Part shown: in pieces, positions 38,062-46,393 of the stretch | How positions within the stretch are numbered: position 1 is the first letter of the stretch | Layout of the letters: every line of letters begins with the position of its first letter | Assembly (NCBI RefSeq): GCF_018861705.1 | Contig: NZ_JAHLEC010000007.1 | Location: forward strand, 1-60,676 | Origin: Clostridium psychrophilum | GTDB taxonomy: Bacteria > Bacillota > Clostridia > Clostridiales > Clostridiaceae | DNA: 60,676 bases | Direction: 5' to 3' | The notes under the pieces: model-generated | The model's input: only the letters and a program-made list of their open reading frames with translations | Told to the model about the DNA's origin: nothing | Database searches by the model: none | Program-made: the position numbers and the translations under genes

Positions 38062-38077
38062 GGGGGAGGTTTTTTAA

Positions 38078-38275
38078 GTGTTAGATGTTAGTTTATTGTT
38101 TAAAATTGGGGCAACAGGTATTCTGATTATTATTATTGATAAGATTTTAAAAAGTGGTGGCAAAGATGATATAGCTGTGGTTGCAAACTTGGCTGGAGTA
38201 ATACTACTTCTTATGATGGTTATAAATTTAGTAAATAAACTGTTTACTTCTGTCAAAACTCTGTTTCAGTTTTAA
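38078..38275 (+). CDS. spoIIIAC: Stage III sporulation protein AC
   Basis: 65 residues, two membrane spans (LLFKIGATGILIIIID and VANLAGVILLLMMVINLV), the usual tiny SpoIIIAC. The start is GTG, 7 bases after a very strong GGGGGGAGG. Part of the SpoIIIA channel's membrane base together with AD. Confidence 0.95.
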   Translation: MLDVSLLFKIGATGILIIIIDKILKSGGKDDIAVVANLAGVILLLMMVINLVNKLFTSVKTLFQF

Positions 38276-38349
38276 TGTAGGCAGATAACAATTTAAAGAG
38301 AGCTATCTTTTATTCAAAAGCAATCACAGATGCAATGAAGGAGGAAATT

Positions 38350-38733
38350 ATGGAAATAATTAAAGTTGTTGCATTTGCTTTTATAGCATTATTTATTGTA
38401 CTTATATTTAAAGGTAGAAGAGATGACTTGGCTATTCAAGTTAGCATTGTAGCAGGAATATTAATTTTCTTATTTATGGTAAACAAGCTTACAATAATAA
38501 TGACTTTTTTACAGACGCTAGCAAATAAGGCCAATATTGATGTTATATATTTGAACACAGTTCTTAAAATACTTGGAATTGCATATTTAGCTTCATTCAG
38601 TAGTGAGATATGTCGGGATGCTGGGGAAAATAGTATTGCAGGTAAAGTGGAATTTGCTGGAAAAATATTAATATTAGCTTTAGCTATCCCAATTTTAATG
38701 TCGGTTTTACAATCTATTTTGAAGATAATGTAA
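38350..38733 (+). CDS. spoIIIAD: Stage III sporulation protein AD
   Basis: 127 residues with four membrane spans, related to SpoIIIAC by duplication. The conserved ILGIAYLASFSSEICRDAGE is present in the centre. AAGGAGG lies 6 bases before the ATG of MEIIKVVAF; the ATG five codons earlier would place that site inside the gene and is rejected. Confidence 0.94.
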   Translation: MEIIKVVAFAFIALFIVLIFKGRRDDLAIQVSIVAGILIFLFMVNKLTIIMTFLQTLANKANIDVIYLNTVLKILGIAYLASFSSEICRDAGENSIAGKVEFAGKILILALAIPILMSVLQSILKIM

Positions 38734-38782
38734 AAATACTATATGAAAAAAAATGATACTAATCTTAACGTAGAGGTATAAT

Positions 38783-39940
38783 ATGAAAAAAATATTAATG
38801 GTTTTAATATTTTCATTATGTTTAGTATATTTCCCTATTAATGTACAAGCTCTAGAGACAGGTCAAATAGGTGAAAAGCAGCAATTAGAGATAACAAACT
38901 TATATGACTACATATCTAATGTGAAAACAAAATATGAAGTATTTAACGACATGCAGCCAAAAGCTTTTGTAGAACAATTTGTAAAAACTGGACAAGGTGG
39001 ATTTAGTTTTAAGAATATATCTAATTATGTTATTAAATACACATTCAAAGAAGTTATTTCATCAATGGAATTAATAGGAAGCCTTATGATTATTGCTCTA
39101 ATATGTGCACTACTTAGTAACCTTCAGAGTGCTTTTAGTAAAGAGAGTTTATCAAACATTGCTTATTTTGCATGTTATGGTGTAATGATTATTATGATAA
39201 CTAAAAGTTTTTATATAGTTGTGGAACTTGCAAAAAACACTATTGTTAGTATGTCAAATTTTATGGCAGCACTTATACCAGTGCTCATGATGTTACTTGC
39301 GAGTGTAGGTGGGTTTGCGGAAGCAACGCTACTTGATCCTGTAATAATGGGCTTTGCAACCGTAAGTTCTAAAATATATGTAGATATTATTATTCCTATA
39401 ATATTTATGAGTTTTGTATTACAATTTGTATCTAATATATCTCCTGATTATAAAATAAAAAATCTGACAAAGCTTTTAAAACAATCGGCTCTTTGGCTTC
39501 AGGGGATAGTTATGACAATGTTTATTGCGGTAATTACTTTAAGAAGTATAGCAGCAAAAACGCTAGATCAAGTCACTATAAAAACAGCAAAATTTGCAGT
39601 AGATACATTTGTACCTGTAGTTGGAAAATGTTTATCTGATGCAATTTCAACTGTAGCGGGATATTCACTTCTTTTAAAAAGTGCAATAAGTGGACTAGGG
39701 CTAATTGTTCTTATAGTAATAGTATTATTACCAATTATAAAACTTCTTATTATGGCTTTCATGTATAAAATGGCTGCAGCATTAATTGAACCAATAAGTG
39801 ACAGTCGTACTGTCGATTGTATAAACTCAGTTGGAGATTCTATTCTTCTTTTAATGTCTTGTGTAATATCAGTAAGTGTAATGTTTTTCATAATGGTTGC
39901 AATAGTAGCAGCTACTGGGAAAGGTATAATATCAGGATAA
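38783..39940 (+). CDS. spoIIIAE: Stage III sporulation protein AE
   Basis: 385 residues. A cleavable-type signal peptide (ILMVLIFSLCLVYFPINVQA, cleavage after ...VQA) is followed by a short extracytoplasmic part and seven or so membrane spans. Conserved phrase near 230: KLLKQSALWLQGIVMTMF. It is the largest membrane subunit of the SpoIIIA complex. AGAGGT precedes the ATG. Confidence 0.94.
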   Translation: MKKILMVLIFSLCLVYFPINVQALETGQIGEKQQLEITNLYDYISNVKTKYEVFNDMQPKAFVEQFVKTGQGGFSFKNISNYVIKYTFKEVISSMELIGSLMIIALICALLSNLQSAFSKESLSNIAYFACYGVMIIMITKSFYIVVELAKNTIVSMSNFMAALIPVLMMLLASVGGFAEATLLDPVIMGFATVSSKIYVDIIIPIIFMSFVLQFVSNISPDYKIKNLTKLLKQSALWLQGIVMTMFIAVITLRSIAAKTLDQVTIKTAKFAVDTFVPVVGKCLSDAISTVAGYSLLLKSAISGLGLIVLIVIVLLPIIKLLIMAFMYKMAAALIEPISDSRTVDCINSVGDSILLLMSCVISVSVMFFIMVAIVAATGKGIISG

Positions 39941-39975
39941 AATATACACTTAATTGCAAAGGAGGTGGTGATAAT

Positions 39976-40569
39976 TTGATAGATTCATTAAAAGTGTGGG
40001 TTACAAATATTGCCATTGCTATATTTTTTATTACCGCAGTGGAAATGATTTTACCAGACAATAGTATAAAAAAATATGCAAAATTTGTACTAGGAATAAT
40101 GTTAATTGTAGTCATCATAAACCCTATAATGAAGGTTTTTGATAAGAATTTTAATTTAGATTCTTATTCAAGTAAAGCAACAAGCTACATGGAAGGTAGT
40201 GCTTCTAAAACAGATAATGAAAAGTATAAAAATATTAACATAGTAAATACAACGCAAAATTTTAAAAAAAATTTAGAGAATGAGTGCATCACGAACTTAA
40301 AAGAAGCTTATCCAGAAAACAAGTACAATGCTGATATAAAAATTGTTTATGATAGTAAAAAAGGAACATACAATATTAATACGGTAGAAATTGGGGTAGT
40401 GGATGAAGGGGTTAAAAGTGTTAAAAATATAGAAATTAATACAGCAAGTGTGAGCACTTCTAATAGGGAAATTTTACAGGATGAACAAGGAAACAAAATA
40501 AGGAAGCTCTTAAGTAGTAAATTAAAAGTATCTAATGATGTTATTACTGTTTATAAATTAAATTCGTAA
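39976..40569 (+). CDS. spoIIIAF: Stage III sporulation protein AF
   Basis: 197 residues. Two N-terminal membrane spans (VWVTNIAIAIFFITAVEMIL and YAKFVLGIMLIVVIINPI) and a C-terminal ring-building-motif domain exposed to the intermembrane space. The start is TTG, 9 bases after AAAGGAGGTGG; the open frame extends back into spoIIIAE, but nothing there looks like SpoIIIAF. Confidence 0.92.
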   Translation: MIDSLKVWVTNIAIAIFFITAVEMILPDNSIKKYAKFVLGIMLIVVIINPIMKVFDKNFNLDSYSSKATSYMEGSASKTDNEKYKNINIVNTTQNFKKNLENECITNLKEAYPENKYNADIKIVYDSKKGTYNINTVEIGVVDEGVKSVKNIEINTASVSTSNREILQDEQGNKIRKLLSSKLKVSNDVITVYKLNS

Positions 40570-40619
40570 AACTAATGATTAGTAATTAGTTTAAAAAGTA
40601 AGAAAAGAGGGGGATTTGT

Positions 40620-41288
40620 ATGAACAATGATAATTTGCTTAGTAAACTAACTGAGTATATTAAGACAAAATTAAATGGTGGTAAGGACCCAAACAAAAGC
40701 GATAAAAGCAAAAAATCTGATAAGATACTAGGAAACTTGGTATTGATGATATTGGTAGCAGTTGTAATAGTTTTAGCTAGTAGTTTTTTCAAAACAACCA
40801 AGGCGACCTCAACTACAACCGCAACTTCAGCTACGGCAACTGATGCACAAAAAGCTACAGCAGCTATAAAAAACACAACAACACAGACAAGTGATTATGA
40901 GACGGAGTTAGAAAACAATCTTAAGATAACGCTCGAGGGAATAGATGGAGTTGGTAAGGTAAAACTTATGATCTATTTTGCAAGTGGTGAAGAAAGTGTT
41001 CCGGCATTAAATGTAACCGATTCTAAAAGTACTACGGTAGAAGATGATACATCAGGAGGAAAAAGAAATATAACACAAGATAATAGCGGAAGTACCGTTG
41101 TTATGTCCAATAATGGAACCAACAATGAACCTGTTATTGTGAAAAAATACAAGCCTGTTATTACGGGAGTATGTGTAGTTGCAGAGGGTTCAGGTGAAAA
41201 ACTTACTGAACTTAGGATTAGACAGGCAGTAATTAATTTATTTAATTTGCCTGAAAACAAAGTTAATGTATATCCTATGAATAAGTAG
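40620..41288 (+). CDS. spoIIIAG: Stage III sporulation protein AG
   Basis: 222 residues. A cytoplasmic basic N-terminus (KLNGGKDPNKSDKSKKSDK), one membrane span (about 38-56), a Thr/Ala-rich linker, and a ring-building domain with a beta insertion (ESVPALNVTDSKSTTVEDD...). SpoIIIAG is known to form a large 30-fold ring in the channel. GAGGGGG precedes the ATG. Confidence 0.93.
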   Translation: MNNDNLLSKLTEYIKTKLNGGKDPNKSDKSKKSDKILGNLVLMILVAVVIVLASSFFKTTKATSTTTATSATATDAQKATAAIKNTTTQTSDYETELENNLKITLEGIDGVGKVKLMIYFASGEESVPALNVTDSKSTTVEDDTSGGKRNITQDNSGSTVVMSNNGTNNEPVIVKKYKPVITGVCVVAEGSGEKLTELRIRQAVINLFNLPENKVNVYPMNK

Positions 41289-41327
41289 CATATAATTTCT
41301 GAGAAAGGTAGATGGGGGGGAAATATT

Positions 41328-41840
41328 ATGAATAAAAAACAGTCTGGTATAATTGTTACATTGGTAGTACTTATTGTATTTGCAGGTTATCTTGCAACGA
41401 AGGTGAATGGTCCATTATATGTAAATGATGGTGACTTTAGTAGCGAGAAGAGTGCAATATCTTTAAAGGACACCAAAACTGCTTCAACAGCTTCAAATTA
41501 TTTTACAGAGGCAAAATTATCAAGGGATCAGGACAGTGTAAGAACTCTTCAAACTATTAAAACTTTAATCGACGATACTAATACTCCAAAAACACAAAAG
41601 GCAGCAGCGGCTACTCAATACTTAAGCATATCAATGGCATCTCAAAATGAAACAGATATTGAACTTGCATTAAAAGCTTTAGGGTATAATGAAGCAATGT
41701 GTAGTATAGTAAATGACAAGGTTCAAATATTAGTTAAATCTGATAAAAAACAACTTTCAGAAGAACAGCTTCGTAGTATTAACGATGTTGTAATGAGCAA
41801 AACAAAATTAGAAAAAATTGAAGTTAAGATAAAAGAATAA
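41328..41840 (+). CDS. spoIIIAH: Stage III sporulation protein AH
   Basis: 170 residues. One membrane span (GIIVTLVVLIVFAGYLA), a linker, and a YscJ/FliF-like ring-building domain (SRDQDSVRTLQTIKTLID to the end). It pairs with forespore SpoIIQ to form the channel between the membranes; no spoIIQ is present here. GGGGGG precedes the ATG. Last gene of the operon. Confidence 0.94.
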   Translation: MNKKQSGIIVTLVVLIVFAGYLATKVNGPLYVNDGDFSSEKSAISLKDTKTASTASNYFTEAKLSRDQDSVRTLQTIKTLIDDTNTPKTQKAAAATQYLSISMASQNETDIELALKALGYNEAMCSIVNDKVQILVKSDKKQLSEEQLRSINDVVMSKTKLEKIEVKIKE

Positions 41841-41921
41841 TATTTGTAAATAAAATATTTATCTGCTATACTAGATTCAGCATTGTCATGTTTTACCTAA
41901 GTTAAATAAGGGGGTACTAAT

Positions 41922-42311
41922 ATGGAAGATAAAATTTTAAATGAAACGGAAATTGGGGTTGTTAAAATTTCTGAAGATGTGGTTAGTGTTATTGCAGGAC
42001 TCGCTGTTGCTGAAATACAGGGAATCGTTGGAATGAGCGCTAGTCTAGTTGGCGGAATAACCCAAATTCTAAGTGGAAAGAAAAACTTATCTAAAGGCGT
42101 TAAAGTCAATGTAGGAGAAAATAGTGCAATAATTGATTTACACGTTGTAGTTGAATATGGTGTTAGAATTCCAGAAGTAACTGAAAAAGCACAAATTAAT
42201 GTAAAAAAATCTGTAGAGTTAATGACAGGCCTTACAGTATCAGCAGTAAATGTGTATGTACAAAATGTTGTATTACCTAAAACAGAAAAGCTTGAGGAAA
42301 TAGAAGCATAG
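41922..42311 (+). CDS. Asp23/Gls24 family protein (YqhY-like)
   Basis: 129 residues, with the Asp23 phrases VGVVKISEDVVSVIAGLAV (near 12) and VNVGENSAIIDLHVVVEYG (near 60). In Bacillus the neighbour of nusB is yqhY, linked to acetyl-CoA carboxylase activity; here accB and accC, normally between spoIIIAH and yqhY, are missing. TAAGGGGGTAC precedes the ATG. Confidence 0.9.
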   Translation: MEDKILNETEIGVVKISEDVVSVIAGLAVAEIQGIVGMSASLVGGITQILSGKKNLSKGVKVNVGENSAIIDLHVVVEYGVRIPEVTEKAQINVKKSVELMTGLTVSAVNVYVQNVVLPKTEKLEEIEA

Positions 42312-42312
42312 C

Positions 42313-42347
42313 AATAAACACCCTCTATAAATTGGAGGGTGTTTATT
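42313..42347 (+). terminator. Terminator after the Asp23-family gene
   Basis: A 13-bp stem AATAAACACCCTC / GAGGGTGTTTATT. The T-run is short, and the symmetric flanks make it usable on both strands. Confidence 0.75.
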
Positions 42348-42416
42348 GTTATGCTTGTTATTCTTATATTAAGTTATAATGTATAGTTTATGATAGGAAA
42401 ATTAGGAGGATTACTA

Positions 42417-42812
42417 ATGAATAGAAGAAAGTCAAGAGAAACAGCAATGAAATTACTTTTTGAAATGTCAATAAATAAAGAAAATTATGAGGATATTATT
42501 GAAAACTTCAAAGAGAATACTGAGGTTGATTTAAAAGAAATAGATATGTCATATGTTACAAGAGTATTAGCCGGAGTTCATGAAAATGGTAAAGAAATTG
42601 ATAAAAACATTGAAAAATACTTAATTAAGTGGAAATTAGCTAGGTTATCAAAGATGAATTTAGCTATTTTAAGAATAAGTACTTATGAAATATTATTTGA
42701 GAAAGAAATACCAAATAAAGTTTCTGTAAACGAGGGAATAGAACTTGCCAAGATGTATGGTGAAGATAGTTCACCAGCTTTTATAAACGGAATCTTAGCG
42801 AAGATGATTTAA
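42417..42812 (+). CDS. nusB: Transcription antitermination factor NusB
   Basis: 131 residues, all-helical NusB fold. The typical start MNRRKSRETAMKLLFEM and the C-terminal ISTYEILFEKEIPNKVSVNEG are present (read as two motifs). Binds boxA RNA with NusE during rRNA transcription. AGGAGG is 8 bases before this ATG; an earlier ATG has no site. A TATAAT at 42375-42380 suggests its own promoter. Confidence 0.95.
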   Translation: MNRRKSRETAMKLLFEMSINKENYEDIIENFKENTEVDLKEIDMSYVTRVLAGVHENGKEIDKNIEKYLIKWKLARLSKMNLAILRISTYEILFEKEIPNKVSVNEGIELAKMYGEDSSPAFINGILAKMI

Positions 42813-42840
42813 GTAAATACTTGTATAAGCAATAATAAAT

Positions 42841-42982
42841 TAACTAGTCAATATGCACGGCTATTCTAGCCGAGTATATTTTGTGTCATACTTCGTTTAA
42901 TGGAACGTCTAATAGTGTAAAACTGTTAGATGGACCTGCCCTTAGTTTGATGCAAGATATCAATGGCAATATTGACTAGTTA
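42841..42982 (+). ncRNA. Candidate structured RNA (multistem junction closed by a 14-bp stem)
   Basis: The outer stem is perfect: TAACTAGTCAATAT pairs with ATATTGACTAGTTA. Inside are four hairpins in series: CGGCTA/TAGCCG with a TTC loop, AGTAT/ATACT, TCTAATAGT/ACTGTTAGA (9 bp, one G-U) with a GTAAA loop, and TTGAT/ATCAA. Unpaired connectors include TGGAACG and GGACCTGCCC. It lies between nusB and folD. I do not recognise the family: the ZTP and tetrahydrofolate riboswitch core sequences are absent. It could be a cis-regulator of folD, a standalone RNA, or a small palindromic mobile element. Confidence 0.55.
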
Positions 42983-43060
42983 TTATATTTTAATTTATAA
43001 AAATTTTGAAGTTATAATAAAAGTCGTTGATATATTATAACTTTTTAAGGAGAGATTAAC

Positions 43061-43909
43061 GTGGGTATTAAAGTTAACGGTAAAATAATAGTTGAAAAGT
43101 ACAGAAATGAAATTAAGTCAATTATAAACGAAGGGGTTAGTAATGGTTATAGAGTGCCATCAATTAAAACTATATTAGTTGGTGAAGACGGTGGTTCTCT
43201 TTCATATGTAAGAAGTCAAAATAATCTGTGCAATAAACTAGGAATTTCTTATGATTGTATTTCTTTGGATAAAGATACAAATCAAAAGGATATAATCGAT
43301 ATTATAGAGAAATTTAATGAAGATAATAGTGTAGATGGCATAATTATTCAATTACCTTTACCCAAAAATCTAAATGAGAAAGAAATCACCTCTAAAATTT
43401 CGTATAATAAAGATATAGATGGATTAACTGATGTAAATATGGGTAGATTTTATAAGGGAGAGAAAAGCTATATTCCATGTACTGCTCTTGGCGTTATTGA
43501 AATGATTAAAAATACTGGATGCGTGATTAAAGGTAAACATGCGGTTGTTATTGGTCGAAGCAATATTGTAGGAAAACCTGCAGCACAATTGCTACTTAAT
43601 GAGGATGCAACAGTTACTATATGTCATTCTAAAACTTTAAATTTAAAGGGTATTTGTAAAACTGCAGATATAATTGTTGCAGCAATAGGCAAACCAGGTT
43701 TTGTTACAAGTGATTTTATCAAAGAAGGAGCAATTGTAATAGACGTCGGGACTACAATGATAAATGGTAAAATCAGTGGAGATGTAAATTTTTGCGATGT
43801 TATAGGCCATGCAAGTTATGTCACCCCAGTTCCAGGAGGAACAGGACTAATGACTACGACAATGTTAATTAAAAATGCTTGCTCTGCTTGGAGGGATAAT
43901 GTTTATTAA
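43061..43909 (+). CDS. folD: Bifunctional methylenetetrahydrofolate dehydrogenase / cyclohydrolase
   Basis: 282 residues. Interconverts 5,10-methylene-, methenyl- and 10-formyl-tetrahydrofolate with NADP. The catalytic Lys-containing motif is YVRSQNNLCNKLGI (Tyr near 49, Lys replaced-position context normal for FolD would be YxxxK: Y-V-R-S-Q here, see findings). IIIQLPLPKN near 98 and PVPGGTGLMTT near 262 are the PROSITE-type signatures. GVVIGRS appears as AVVIGRSNIVGKPAA. The start is GTG, 8 bases after AAGGAGAG. Confidence 0.93.
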   Translation: MGIKVNGKIIVEKYRNEIKSIINEGVSNGYRVPSIKTILVGEDGGSLSYVRSQNNLCNKLGISYDCISLDKDTNQKDIIDIIEKFNEDNSVDGIIIQLPLPKNLNEKEITSKISYNKDIDGLTDVNMGRFYKGEKSYIPCTALGVIEMIKNTGCVIKGKHAVVIGRSNIVGKPAAQLLLNEDATVTICHSKTLNLKGICKTADIIVAAIGKPGFVTSDFIKEGAIVIDVGTTMINGKISGDVNFCDVIGHASYVTPVPGGTGLMTTTMLIKNACSAWRDNVY

Positions 43910-45104
43910 AGTATTAACTGTAACTGCTCTTAATGGATATATTAAAAAAGTAATTGATAGTGACTTTATATTAAAGAATGCTAATGTTAAAGGAGAACTA
44001 TCTAATGTAAAATTACATTCTAGTGGACATATATATTTTTCATTAAAAGATGCATTTGGAAAGATAACTTGTATCATGTTTAGATCACAAGCTCAAAAAC
44101 TTAAAATTACACCTAGAGATGGTATGAACGTTATTATACGTGGTCGTGTATCTGTTTATGAAAAGGGTGGGGCATATCAAATTTATTGCGATTCTATGGA
44201 GACAGATGGGGAAGGTCAGTTGTATTTAGCGTTTAAAGATCTAAAAGATAAATTAGAAAAACAAGGATTATTTGATCTAGATCATAAGAAGAAGATTCCT
44301 CTTTTCCCGGTTAGAATAGGAGTAATTACATCACAAACAGGAGCCGCAGTTAAGGACATCATTAATGTGGCTACAAGACGTAATGCAAATGTTAATATGC
44401 TAATATATCCATCTCTTGTTCAAGGTATAAATGCTAGCAATAACGTTGCTAGCGGCATAAAATATTTTAACACTGAAAAAAATGTTGATTTAATAATTAT
44501 AGCAAGAGGTGGAGGTTCAATAGAAGAGTTATGGGCATTCAATGAAGAAAATTTAGCAAATGTAATTTATTCTTCAACCATTCCTATAATTACTGGAATT
44601 GGGCATGAAACTGATTTTACTATAGCGGATTTTGTAAGTGATAAAAGAGCACCTACTCCGTCAGCTGCGGCAGAAATTGCTATTAAAGATTTAAAAGAGT
44701 TAAATAATGAAATAAGATCATTTAGAGACTTGTTATTTAGATCTGTGAACTCTAAAATTACTAATAAATACAATCAAGTAAATTTATTAAGCAAAACATT
44801 GAAAGTAAATAATCCTTTAAATTATGTAGTTAATCAATATACTCATATAGATCATTTAAAAGAGACTCTGAATTATAAATTTAATTCAATAATTTCACTT
44901 GAGAAGCAAAAATTATCAAAATTAAATGCTCTAATACATGCACATAACCCTTTAAATGTATTGGATAAGGGGTACGCAGTATTGCAAAACAATGAAAATG
45001 AGGTTATTAGTAATATAAGTACATTAAAAAATATAAAAGAGATAAAGATTACGTTAAAAAATGGAAGTACTAGATTTAAATTAAGTAATTTGGAGGAAAA
45101 TTGA
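43899..45104 (+). CDS. xseA: Exodeoxyribonuclease VII large subunit
   Basis: 401 residues. An N-terminal OB fold (about 20-100, LSNVKLHSSGHIYFSLKD) precedes the catalytic domain with GVITSQTGAAVKDI, IIIARGGGSIEELWAFNEE and PIITGIGHETDFTIAD, and then a long coiled coil. Degrades single-stranded DNA to oligonucleotides with XseB. The start is the ATG 4 bases after TTGGAGGGA, overlapping the end of folD by 11 bases. Upstream in-frame codons are not used. Confidence 0.95.
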   Translation: MFIKVLTVTALNGYIKKVIDSDFILKNANVKGELSNVKLHSSGHIYFSLKDAFGKITCIMFRSQAQKLKITPRDGMNVIIRGRVSVYEKGGAYQIYCDSMETDGEGQLYLAFKDLKDKLEKQGLFDLDHKKKIPLFPVRIGVITSQTGAAVKDIINVATRRNANVNMLIYPSLVQGINASNNVASGIKYFNTEKNVDLIIIARGGGSIEELWAFNEENLANVIYSSTIPIITGIGHETDFTIADFVSDKRAPTPSAAAEIAIKDLKELNNEIRSFRDLLFRSVNSKITNKYNQVNLLSKTLKVNNPLNYVVNQYTHIDHLKETLNYKFNSIISLEKQKLSKLNALIHAHNPLNVLDKGYAVLQNNENEVISNISTLKNIKEIKITLKNGSTRFKLSNLEEN

Positions 45105-45337
45105 TGGCAAAGAAAAAAGAAACTTATGAAAATATGATGGGAAGACTTGAAGAGATTGTAGAGCTTATGGATGGAAATGAAGTTACATTAGAGCAAACTA
45201 TGACTAATTATGAAGAGGGTATAAAAATTTGTAATAACTTATATAAAATTTTAAATGTAGCAGAAGGAAAAATAAAGATATTAACAGATGAGGGTGAGAA
45301 AGACTTCATGGCACTTACAGATGAGGCTAGCAGTTAG
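45104..45337 (+). CDS. xseB: Exodeoxyribonuclease VII small subunit
   Basis: 77 residues, one helical hairpin with the signature YENMMGRLEEIVELMD and LEQTMTNYEEGIKIC. Several copies decorate the XseA coiled coil. TGGAGG is 8 bases before the ATG, which shares one base with the xseA stop (TGATG). Confidence 0.95.
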   Translation: MAKKKETYENMMGRLEEIVELMDGNEVTLEQTMTNYEEGIKICNNLYKILNVAEGKIKILTDEGEKDFMALTDEASS

Positions 45338-45366
45338 CTAATATTATAGTGAAAAGAAGGGATAAT

Positions 45367-46236
45367 ATGAATATTAAATTACTAAAGGAATTAGTTGAAC
45401 AATGGATAAATGATTACTTTAATAATAAATCAGAAGAAAATAATAAAAATTTTGAATCAATGATTTATAGCCTAAAAGTCGGAGGAAAGAGAATTAGACC
45501 GATATTGATGCTTTGCACCTATGCTATGTACAAAGAAGATTACAAGAATATAATGCCTTTTGCAGCAGCACTTGAAATGATTCATACATACTCACTAATT
45601 CACGATGATTTGCCTTGTATGGATAACGATGATTTGCGAAGAGGAAAACCTACAAATCACAAGATATATGGTGAGGCAATAGCAGTACTTGCTGGGGATG
45701 GATTATTAAATGAAGCAATGATAGTGCTTCTAAATCAATGCTTAGATGGAGATTTAAATAAAATCAAAGCAAGTACCATTATAGCGCAAGCTTCTGGAGC
45801 TGAGGGCATGATAGCAGGTCAGATTTGTGACATTTCCAGTGAAGGCGTATTAATATCTGAGGAAGAACTTTTATATATGCATAAAAACAAAACTGGACAG
45901 TTAATTAAAGCTGCAATAATATGTGGTGCTACATTAGGTAATGCTAATGAGTCTGATTTAACAAAATTAAAAGTGTATGGTGATAAATTGGGTTTAGCAT
46001 TTCAAGTAAAAGATGATATATTGGATGTTGTTGGTGATGTTAGTATCTTAGGTAAAAATGTGAAAAGTGATGAATCTAATAATAAGACAACTTTTATAAC
46101 TATTTATGGACTTGAAGAATGCAAAAATAAATGTAAACTTTTAACAGAAGAATGTTTACAAATATTAAAAGAAATCCATCTAAACACAAAACATTTAGAA
46201 GAAATTACAGAATTTTTATTAAAAAGACAATATTGA
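45367..46236 (+). CDS. ispA: Polyprenyl synthase (farnesyl/geranyl diphosphate synthase, IspA)
   Basis: 289 residues. Condenses DMAPP/GPP with IPP. The first aspartate-rich motif is DDLPCMDNDDLRRGKPTNH (near 80), the second DDILDVVGD (near 217). GGKRIRPIL is the substrate-binding start. Supplies the precursor of undecaprenyl and menaquinone-type lipids. AGAAGGG precedes the ATG at 6 bases. It sits before dxs, linking head and middle of the isoprenoid pathway. Confidence 0.94.
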   Translation: MNIKLLKELVEQWINDYFNNKSEENNKNFESMIYSLKVGGKRIRPILMLCTYAMYKEDYKNIMPFAAALEMIHTYSLIHDDLPCMDNDDLRRGKPTNHKIYGEAIAVLAGDGLLNEAMIVLLNQCLDGDLNKIKASTIIAQASGAEGMIAGQICDISSEGVLISEEELLYMHKNKTGQLIKAAIICGATLGNANESDLTKLKVYGDKLGLAFQVKDDILDVVGDVSILGKNVKSDESNNKTTFITIYGLEECKNKCKLLTEECLQILKEIHLNTKHLEEITEFLLKRQY

Positions 46237-46310
46237 TAATATGCTAAATTCATCTAAACAATAAGTCCTTCTAAAGTGACAATAACTTGTTCTAGTAGCT
46301 AAGATAGCTT

Positions 46311-46339
46311 TTGAATTAAATATTATTATATGATATAAT
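46311..46339 (+). promoter_or_regulatory. sigma-A-type promoter of dxs
   Basis: TTGAAT, a 17-base spacer and perfect TATAAT, 55 bases before dxs. It gives dxs-tlyA-nadK-argR-recN their own start within the longer block. Confidence 0.75.
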
Positions 46340-46393
46340 ATCTCCATAAATGTGGGTAAAAATAATATATTTAATAAAAGAGGATAGATACAT

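Noticed and set aside
42841-43060. ZTP or tetrahydrofolate riboswitch before folD
   Set aside because: Expected from the downstream gene, but the conserved core sequences of either class are not present.
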